Of a DNA stretch of 64,000 nt, positions 54,912 through 64,000 are shown piece by piece (the first letter of the stretch is position 1; each line of letters starts with the position of its first letter). The notes under the pieces are model-generated. The model ran no database searches, was not told the origin of the DNA, and was given only the letters and a program-made list of their open reading frames with translations. The stretch lies in NCBI RefSeq assembly GCF_945859705.1, contig NC_079138.1, forward strand, positions 558,001 through 622,000, in the 5' to 3' direction. Made by a program: the position numbers and the translations under genes. This stretch comes from Episyrphus balteatus (lineage: Eukaryota; Arthropoda; Insecta; Diptera; Syrphidae).

Positions 54912-57900
54912 AGAAGGAATCGATTTTTGAAAATAAAAATTCATATTTTTTTAATAAAAAAAAATTTCGTTGTATGAAAACTTTTTTCAATTTTGCACTA
55001 TTATTTACTTTAATGGTTTTGTTTTGTAGATAATTTCCATATTAACATCATATCAAAATTTAAAGAAATTTCATCGAGCAGATTTTAAACAATTTAATTT
55101 TGAAAATGAAACTTAAATTTTGGCGAAAAAACTCAAAAATGTGTTTTTCTTTAATTTAAGTGCAATGACTATTTTAGCTTATTTGTTTCAAAGATACTAC
55201 TAATTTACAATAAAAAACTAAATTTCAAGTAAATCCATTAAGCAGTTTTGAAGGAATCGATTTTTGAAAATAAAAATTCATATTTTTTTAATAAAAAAAA
55301 ATTTCGTTGTATGAAAACTTTTTTCAATTTTGCACTATTATTTACTTTAATGGTTTTGTTTTGTAGATAATTTCCATATCAACATCATATCAAAATTTAA
55401 AGAAATTTCATCGAGCAGATTTTAAACAATTTAATTTTGAAAATGAAACTTAAATTTTGGCGAAAAAAAACTCAAAAATGTGTTTTTCTTTAATTTAAGT
55501 GCAATGACTATTTTAGCTTATTTGTTTCAAAGATACTACTAATTTACAATAAAAAACTAAATTTCAAGTAAATCCATTAAGCAGTTTTGAAGGAATCGAT
55601 TTTTGAAAATAAAAATTCATATTTTTTTAATAAAAAAAAATTTCGTTGTATGAAAACTTTTTTCAATTTTGCACTATTATTTACTGTAATGGTTTTGTTT
55701 TGTAGATAATTTCTATATCAACATCATATCAAAATTTAAAGAAATTTCATCGAGCAGATTTTAAACAATTTAATTTTGAAAATGAAACTTAAATTTTGGC
55801 GAAAAAACTCAAAAATGTGTTTTTCTTTAATTTAAGTGCAATGACTATTTTAGCTTATTTGTTTCAAAGATACTACTAATTTACAATAAAAAACTAAATT
55901 TCAAGTAAATCCATTAAGCAGTTTTGAAGGAATCGATTTTTGAAAATAAAAATTCATATTTTTTTAATAAAAAAAAATTTCGTTGTATGAAAACTTTTTT
56001 CAATTTTGCACTATTATTTACTTTAATGGTTTTGTTTTGTAGATAATTTCCATATTACCATCATATCAAAATTTAAAGAAATTTCATCGAGCAGATTTTA
56101 AACAATTTGATTTTGAAAATGAAACTTAAATTTTGGCGAAAAAACTCAAAAATGTGTTTTTCTTTAATTTAAGTGCAATGACTATTTTAGCTTATTTGTT
56201 TCAAAGATACTACTAATTTACAATAAAAAACTAAATTTCAAGTAAATCCATTAAGCAGTTTTGAAGGAATCGATTTTTGAAAATAAAAATTCATATTTTT
56301 TTAATAAAAAAAAATTTCGTTGTATGAAAACTTTTTTCAATTTTGCACTATTATTTACTTTAATGGTTTTGTTTTGTAGATAATTTCCATATTAACATCA
56401 TATCAAAATTTAAAGAAATTTCATCGAGCAGATTTTAAACAATTTAATTTTGAAAATGAAACTTAAATTTTGGCGAAAAAACTCAAAAATGTGTTTTTCT
56501 TTAATTTAAGTGCAATGACTATTTTAGCTTATTTGTTTCAAAGATACTACTAATTTACAATAAAAAACTAAATTTCAAGTAAATCCATTAAGCAGTTTTG
56601 AAGGAATCGATTTTTGAAAATAAAAATTCATATTTTTTTAATAAAAAAAAATTTCGTTGTATGAAAACTTTTTTCAATTTTGCACTATTATTTACTTTAA
56701 TGGTTTTGTTTTGTAGATAATTTCCATATCAACATCATATCAAAATTTAAAGAAATTTCATCGAGCAGATTTTAAACAATTTAATTTTGAAAATGAAACT
56801 TAAATTTTGGCGAAAAAACTCAAAAATGTGTTTTTCTTTAATTTAAGTGCAATGACTATTTTAGCTTATTTGTTTCAAAGATACTACTAATTTACAATAA
56901 AAAACTAAATTTCAAGTAAATCCATTAAGCAGTTTAGAAGGAATCGATTTTTGAAAATAAAAATTCATATTTTTTTAATAAAAAAAAATTTCGTTGTATG
57001 AAAACTTTTTTCAATTTTGCACTATTATTTACTTTAATGGTTTTGTTTTGTAGATAATTTCCATATCAACATCATATCAAAATTTAAAGAAATTTCATCG
57101 AGCAGATTTTAAACAATTTAATTTTGAAAATGAAACTTAAATTTTGGCGAAAAAACTCAAAAATGTGTTTTTCTTTAATTTAAGTGCAATGACTATTTTA
57201 GCTTATTTGTTTCAAAGATACTACTAATTTACAATAAAAAACTAAATTTCAAGTAAATCCATTAAGCAGTTTTGAAGGAATCGATTTTTGAAAATAAAAA
57301 TTCATATTTTTTTAATAAAAAAAATTTCGTTGTATGAAAACTTTTTTCAATTTTGCACTATTATTTACTTTAATGGTTTTGTTTTGTAGATAATTTCCAT
57401 GTCAACATCATATCAAAATTTAAAGAAATTTCATCGAGCAGATTTTAAACAATTTAATTTTGAAAATGAAACTTAAATTTTGGCGAAAAAACTCAAAAAT
57501 GTGTTTTTCTTTAATTTAAGTGCAATGACTATTTTAGCTTATTTGTTTCAAAGATACTACTAATTTACAATGAAAAACTAAATTTCAAGTAAATCCATTA
57601 GTTTTGAAGGAATCGATTTTTGAAAATAAAAATTCATATTTTTTTAATAAAAAAAAATTTCGTTGTATGAAAACTTTTTTCAATTTTGCACGATTATTTA
57701 CTTTAATGGTTTTGTTTTGTAGATAATTTCCATATTAACATCATATCAAAATTTAAAGAAATTTCATCGAGCAGATTTTAAACAATTTAATTTTGAAAAT
57801 GAAACTTAAATTTTGGCGAAAAAACTCAAAAATGTGTTTTTCTTTAATTTAAGTGCAATGACTATTTTAGCTTATTTGTTTCAAAGATACTACTAATTTA

Positions 57901-58953
57901 CAATAAAAAACTAAATTTCAAGTAAATCCATTAAGCAGTTTTGAAGGAATCGATTTTTGAAAATAAAAATTCATATTTTTTTAATAAAAAAAAATTTAGT
58001 TGTATGAAAACTTTTTTCAATTTTGCACTATTATTTACTTTAATGGTTTTGTTTTGTAGATAATTTCCATATTAACATCATATCAAAATTTAAAGAAATT
58101 TCATCGAGCAGATTTTAAACAATTTAATTTTGAAAATGAAACTTAAATTTTGGCGAAAAAACTCAAAAATGTGTTTTTCTTTAATTTAAGTGCAATGACT
58201 ATTTTAGCTTATTTGTTTCAAAGATACTACTAATTTACAATAAAAAACTAAATTTCAAGTAAATCCATTAAGCAGTTTTGAAGGAATCGATTTTTGAAAA
58301 TAAAAATTCATATTTTTTTAATAAAAAAAAATTTCGTTGTATGAAAACTTTTTTCAATTTTGCACTATTATTTACTTTAATGGTTTTGTTTTGTAGATAA
58401 TTTCCATATTAACATCATATCAAAATTTAAAGAAATTTCATCGAGCAGATTTTAAACAATTCAATTTTGAAAATGAAACTTAAATTTTGGCGAAAAAACT
58501 CAAAAATGTGTTTTTCTTTAATTTAAGTGCAATGACTATTTTAGCTTATTTGTTTCAAAGATACTACTAATTTACAATAAAAAACTAAATTTCAAGTAAA
58601 TCCATTAAGCAGTTTTGAAGGAATCGATTTTTGAAAATAAAAATTCATATTTTTTTAATAAAAAAAAATTTCGTTGTATGAAAACTTTTTTCAATTTTGC
58701 ACTATTATTTACTTTAATGGTTTTGTTTTGTAGATAATTTCCATATCAACATCATATCAAAATTTAAAGAAATTTCATCGAGCAGATTTTAAACAATTTA
58801 ATTTTGAAAATGAAACTTAAATTTTGGCGAAAAAACTCAAAAATGTGTTTTTCTTTAATTTAAGTGCAATGACTATTTTAGCTTATTTGTTTCAAAGATA
58901 CTACTAATTTACAATAAAAAACTAAATTTCAAGTAAATCCATTAAGCAGTTTA
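54912..58953. repeat. Six-monomer spaced cagtttagaag markers
   Basis: cagtttagaag occurs at 54912, 56936 and 58953. Spacings are 2024 and 2017 bp, which equal six monomers (2022) after allowing for two extra As near 55467, a 4-bp deletion at 57600 and one lost A near 57322. Further copies at 59267, 61931 and 62245 belong to the following nine-monomer duplication. The single marker makes the six-monomer period likely but not certain. Confidence 0.65.
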
Positions 58954-61900
58954 GAAGGAATCGATTTTTGAAAATAAAAATTCATATTTTTTTAATAAAA
59001 AAAAATTTCGTTGTATGAAAACTTTTTTCAATTTTGCACTATTATTTACTTTAATGGTTTTAACATCATATCAAAATTTAAAGAAATTTCATCGAGCAGA
59101 TTTTAAACAATTTAATTTTGAAAATGAAACTTAAATTTTGGCGAAAAAACTCAAAAATGTGTTTTTCTTTAATTTAAGTGCAATGACTATTTTAGCTTAT
59201 TTGTTTCAAAGATACTACTAATTTACAATAAAAAACTAAATTTCAAGTAAATCCATTAAGCAGTTTAGAAGGAATCGATTTTTGAAAATAAAAATTCATA
59301 TTTTTTTAATAAAAAAAAATTTCGTTGTATGAAAACTTTTTTCAATTTTGCACTATTATTTACTTTAATGGTTTTAACATCATATCAAAATTTAAAGAAA
59401 TTTCATCGAGCAGATTTTAAACAATTTAATTTTGAAAATGAAACTTAAATTTTGGCGAAAAAAAACTCAAAAATGTTTTTTTCTTTAATTTAAGTGCAAT
59501 GACTATTTTAGCTTATTTGTTTCAAAGATACTACTAATTTACAATAAAAAACTAAATTTCAAGTAAATCCATTAAGCAGTTTTGAAGGAATCGATTTTTG
59601 AAAATAAAAATTCATATTTTTTTAATAAAAAAAAATTTCGTTGTATGAAAACTTTTTTCAATTTTGCACTATTATTTACTTTAATGGTTTTGTTTTGTAG
59701 ATAATTTCCATATTACCATCATATCAAAATTTAAAGAAATTTCATGGAGCAGATTTTAAACAATTTAATTTTGAAAATGAAACTTAAATTTTGGCGAAAA
59801 AAAACTCAAAAATGTTTTTTTCTTTTGACTATTTTAGCTTATTTGTTTCAAAGATACTACTAATTTACAATAAAAAACTAAATTTCAAGTAAATCCATTA
59901 AGCAGTTTTGAAGGAATCGATTTTTGAAAATAAAAATTCATATTTTTTTAATAAAAAAAAATTTCGTTGTATGAAAACTTTTTTCAATTTTGCACTATTA
60001 TTTACTTTAATGGTTTTGTTTTGTAGATAATTTTCATATCAACATCATATCAAAATTTAAAGAAATTTCATCGAGCAGATTTTAAACAATTTAATTTTGA
60101 AAATGAAACTTAAATTTTGGCGAAAAAACTCAAAAATGTGTTTTTCTTTAATTTAAGTGCAATGACTATTTTAGCTTATTTGTTTCAAAGATACTACTAA
60201 TTTACAATAAAAAACTAAATTTCAAGAAAATCCATTAAGCAGTTTTGAAGGAATCGATTTTTGAAAATAAAAATTCATATTTTTTTAATAAAAAAAAATT
60301 TCGTTGTATGAAAACTTTTTTCAATTTTGCACTATTATTTACTTTAATGGTTTTGTTTTGTAGATAATTTCCATATTACCATCATATCAAAATTTAAAGA
60401 AATTTCATCGAGCAGATTTTAAACAATTTGATTTTGAAAATGAAACTTAAATTTTGGCGAAAAAACTCAAAAATGTGTTTTTCTTTAATTTAAGTGCAAT
60501 GACTATTTTAGCTTATTTGTTTCAAAGATACTACTAATTTACAATAAAAAACTAAATTTCAAGTAAATCCATTAAGCAGTTTTGAAGGAATCGATTTTTG
60601 AAAATAAAAATTCATATTTTTTTAATAAAAAAAAATTTCGTTGTATGAAAACTTTTTTCAATTTTGCACTATTATTTACTTTAATGGTTTTGTTTTGTAG
60701 ATAATTTCCATACCAACATCATATCAAAATTTAAAGAAATTTCATCGAGCAGATTTTAAACAATTTAATTTTGAAAATGAAACTTAAATTTTGGCGAAAA
60801 AACTCAAAAATGTGTTTTTCTTTAATTTAAGTGCAGTGACTATTTTAGCTTATTTGTTTCAAAGATACTACTAATTTACAATAAAAAACTAAATTTCAAG
60901 TAAATCCATTAAGCAGTTTTGAAGGAATCGATTTTTGAAAATAAAAATTCATATTTTTTTAATAAAAAAAAATTTCATTGTATGAAAACTTTTTTCAATT
61001 TTGCACTATTATTTACTTTAATGGTTTTGTTTTGTAGATAATTTCCATATTAACATCATATCAAAATTTAAAGAAATTTCATCGAGCAGATTTTAAACAA
61101 TTTAATTTTGAAAATGAAACTTAAATTTTGGCGAAAAAACTCAAAAATGTGTTTTTCTTTAATTTAATTGCAATGACTATTTTAGCTTATTTGTTTCAAA
61201 GATACTACTAATTTACAATAAAAAACTAAATTTCAAGTAAATCCATTAAGCAGTTTTGAAGGAATCGATTTTTGAAAATAAAAATTCATATTTTTTTAAT
61301 AAAAAAAAATTTCGTTGTATGAAAACTTTTTTCAATTTTGCACTATTATTTACTTTAATGGTTTTGTTTTGTAGATAATTTCCATATTAACATCATATCA
61401 AAATTTAAAGAAATTTCATCGAGCAGATTTTAAACAATTTAATTTTGAAAATGAAACTTAAATTTTGGCGAAAAAACTCAAAAATGTGTTTTTCTTTAAT
61501 TTAAGTGCAATGACTATTTTAGCTTATTTGTTTCAAAGATACTACTAATTTACAATAAAAAACTAAATTTCAAGTAAATCCATTAAGCAGTTTTGAAGGA
61601 ATCGATTTTTGAAAATAAAAATTCATATTTTTTTAATAAAAAAAAATTTCGTTGTATGAAAACTTTTTTCAATTTTGCACTATTATTTACTTTAATGGTT
61701 TTGTTTTGTAGATAATTTCCATATCAACATCATATCAAAATTTAAAGAAATTTCATCGAGCAGATTTTAAACAATTTAATTTTGAAAATGAAACTTAAAT
61801 TTTGGCGAAAAAACTCAAAAATGTGTTTTTCTTTAATTTAAGTGCAATGACTATTTTAGCTTATTTGTTTCAAAGATACTACTAATTTACAATAAAAAAC

Positions 61901-64000
61901 TAAATTTCAAGTAAATCCATTAAGCAGTTTAGAAGGAATCGATTTTTGAAAATAAAAATTCATATTTTTTTAATAAAAAAAAATTTCGTTGTATGAAAAC
62001 TTTTTTCAATTTTGCACTATTATTTACTTTAATGGTTTTAACATCATATCAAAATTTAAAGAAATTTCATCGAGCAGATTTTAAACAATTTAATTTTGAA
62101 AATGAAACTTAAATTTTGGCGAAAAAACTCAAAAATGTGTTTTTCTTTAATTTAAGTGCAATGACTATTTTAGCTTATTTGTTTCAAAGATACTACTAAT
62201 TTACAATAAAAAACTAAATTTCAAGTAAATCCATTAAGCAGTTTAGAAGGAATCGATTTTTGAAAATAAAAATTCATATTTTTTTAATAAAAAAAAATTT
62301 CGTTGTATGAAAACTTTTTTCAATTTTGCACTATTATTTACTTTAATGGTTTTAACATCATATCAAAATTTAAAGAAATTTCATCGAGCAGATTTTAAAC
62401 AATTTAATTTTGAAAATGAAACTTAAATTTTGGCGAAAAAAAACTCAAAAATGTTTTTTTCTTTAATTTAAGTGCAATGACTATTTTAGCTTATTTGTTT
62501 CAAAGATACTACTAATTTACAATAAAAAACTAAATTTCAAGTAAATCCATTAAGCAGTTTTGAAGGAATCGATTTTTGAAAATAAAAATTCATATTTTTT
62601 TAATAAAAAAAAATTTCGTTGTATGAAAACTTTTTTCAATTTTGCACTATTATTTACTTTAATGGTTTTGTTTTGTAGATAATTTCCATATTACCATCAT
62701 ATCAAAATTTAAAGAAATTTCATGGAGCAGATTTTAAACAATTTAATTTTGAAAATGAAACTTAAATTTTGGCGAAAAAAAACTCAAAAATGTTTTTTTC
62801 TTTAATTTAAGTGCAATGACTATTTTAGCTTATTTGTTTCAAAGATACTACTAATTTACAATAAAAAACTAAATTTCAAGTAAATCCATTAAGCAGTTTT
62901 GAAGGAATCGATTTTTGAAAATAAAAATTCATATTTTTTTAATAAAAAAAAATTTCGTTGTATGAAAACTTTTTTCAATTTTGCACTATTATTTACTTTA
63001 ATGGTTTTGTTTTGTAGATAATTTTCATATCAACATCATATCAAAATTTAAAGAAATTTCATCGAGCAGATTTTAAACAATTTAATTTTGAAAATGAAAC
63101 TTAAATTTTGGCGAAAAAACTCAAAAATGTGTTTTTCTTTAATTTAAGTGCAATGACTATTTTAGCTTATTTGTTTCAAAGATACTACTAATTTACAATA
63201 AAAAACTAAATTTCAAGAAAATCCATTAAGCAGTTTTGAAGGAATCGATTTTTGAAAATAAAAATTCATATTTTTTTAATAAAAAAAAATTTCGTTGTAT
63301 GAAAACTTTTTTCAATTTTGCACTATTATTTACTTTAATGGTTTTGTTTTGTAGATAATTTCCATATTACCATCATATCAAAATTTAAAGAAATTTCATC
63401 GAGCAGATTTTAAACAATTTGATTTTGAAAATGAAACTTAAATTTTGGCGAAAAAACTCAAAAATGTGTTTTTCTTTAATTTAAGTGCAATGACTATTTT
63501 AGCTTATTTGTTTCAAAGATACTACTAATTTACAATAAAAAACTAAATTTCAAGTAAATCCATTAAGCAGTTTTGAAGGAATCGATTTTTGAAAATAAAA
63601 ATTCATATTTTTTTAATAAAAAAAAATTTCGTTGTATGAAAACTTTTTTCAATTTTGCACTATTATTTACTTTAATGGTTTTGTTTTGTAGATAATTTCC
63701 ATACCAACATCATATCAAAATTTAAAGAAATTTCATCGAGCAGATTTTAAACAATTTAATTTTGAAAATGAAACTTAAATTTTGGCGAAAAAACTCAAAA
63801 ATGTGTTTTTCTTTAATTTAAGTGCAGTGACTATTTTAGCTTATTTGTTTCAAAGATACTACTAATTTACAATAAAAAACTAAATTTCAAGTAAATCCAT
63901 TAAGCAGTTTTGAAGGAATCGATTTTTGAAAATAAAAATTCATATTTTTTTAATAAAAAAAAATTTCGTTGTATGAAAACTTTTTTCAATTTTGCACTAT
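58953..64000. repeat. Nine-monomer duplication (2978/2991 bp)
   Basis: An ordered set of markers occurs twice: cagtttagaag (58953, 61931), a 23-bp deletion (59062, 62040) and again (59376, 62354), gcgaaaaaaaactc with gttttttt (twice per copy), catggagc (59746, 62724), ttttcatatc, caagaaaatcc, attaccatc with atttgatt, ataccaac, and gcagtgac (60836, 63827). Early markers are 2978 bp apart and later ones 2991 bp, because the first copy alone lost 13 bp at about 59824. The second copy is cut by the window end. Confidence 0.93.
59816..59832. other. 13-bp deletion private to first nine-mer copy
   Basis: ttctttaatttaag...atgactatt is shortened to ttcttttgactatt. The corresponding place in the second copy (around 62800) is intact. 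The deletion therefore arose after the nine-monomer duplication, or was erased from one copy by gene conversion. Confidence 0.85.

Larger units (their letters stand above)
24570..64000. repeat. 337-bp satellite array, right block
   Basis: The same satellite resumes in exact register after the insert. The anchor in ttggcg is at 23627 before it and at 24708 after it, a gap of 337 + 744 bp. Orientation is unchanged to the window end, where a monomer is cut off. Compared with the left block, the atattaac form is much commoner, caattc is rare after about 27.7 kb, and the tttatttggtag form is absent after 26889. This block holds nearly all the larger deletions: 75 bp near 25609, 25 bp at 40076 and 43757, 128 bp near 44327, and 23 bp four times between 59062 and 62354. 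It also holds most of the multi-monomer duplications. No coding sequence is supported. Confidence 0.98.

Noticed and set aside
1..64000. Regular ~337-bp periodicity as a CRISPR array or bacterial repeat system
   Set aside because: Units are near-identical throughout with no unique spacers, no cas genes and no coding sequence. This is tandem satellite DNA.
1..64000. Short ATG-initiated ORFs repeated in every monomer
   Set aside because: Stops occur in all frames within each 337-bp unit, and the unit length is not divisible by three. These are chance ORFs copied with the repeat.
1..64000. aataaa motifs as polyadenylation signals and ttaagtgcaat-type strings as promoters
   Set aside because: Expected many times per monomer at about 80% A+T; no associated gene or transcript structure is visible.

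Overview
The window is almost entirely one satellite DNA array. A 337-bp, roughly 20% G+C monomer is repeated head-to-tail in a single orientation from the first base to the last. It is broken once, by a 742-bp foreign insert at 23828-24569. Counting a fixed anchor from position 21 to position 63768 and correcting for every indel I found gives exactly 188 periods, so the window holds about 188.7 monomers. Both window ends lie inside the array, so its true length is unknown. I see no protein-coding gene, rRNA, tRNA, CRISPR or bacterial-type operon. Because 337 is not a multiple of 3, each monomer shifts the reading frame and no ORF can run along the array.

The long, highly homogenised A+T-rich satellite points to heterochromatin (centromeric or pericentromeric) of a eukaryote. 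The general look, and the character of the insert with its octamer microsatellite, is compatible with an insect, but I cannot name a species and hold this weakly.

Layout. (1) 1-27 kb: monomers mostly read atatcaac, many carry caattc, and 18 carry a linked G-to-A/T-to-G variant (tttatttggtag) whose last copy is at 26889. Local two- and four-monomer higher-order repeats are visible. (2) 23828-24569: an insert flanked by a 2-bp TT duplication, with short inverted repeats near its ends. It resembles a non-autonomous DNA transposon and interrupts a monomer without loss of satellite sequence. (3) 27.9-30 kb: a family of marker variants (ataccaac, attaccatc, atttgatt, catggagc) that recurs at 56 kb and 59.7-64 kb. 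(4) 31-44 kb: seven-, four- and eleven-monomer segmental duplications. (5) 44-59 kb: a 128-bp deletion and five- and six-monomer duplications. (6) 58.7-64 kb: a nine-monomer duplication carrying a recurrent 23-bp deletion.

The most informative structural point is that the monomer itself looks like an ancient dimer. Two stretches within it (472-537 and 645-710) align without gaps at 48 of 66 positions. This implies two diverged, nucleosome-sized subunits of 173 and 164 bp that were later amplified together as a 337-bp unit. The array therefore shows nested amplification: subunit, dimer monomer, then short-lived local multimers.
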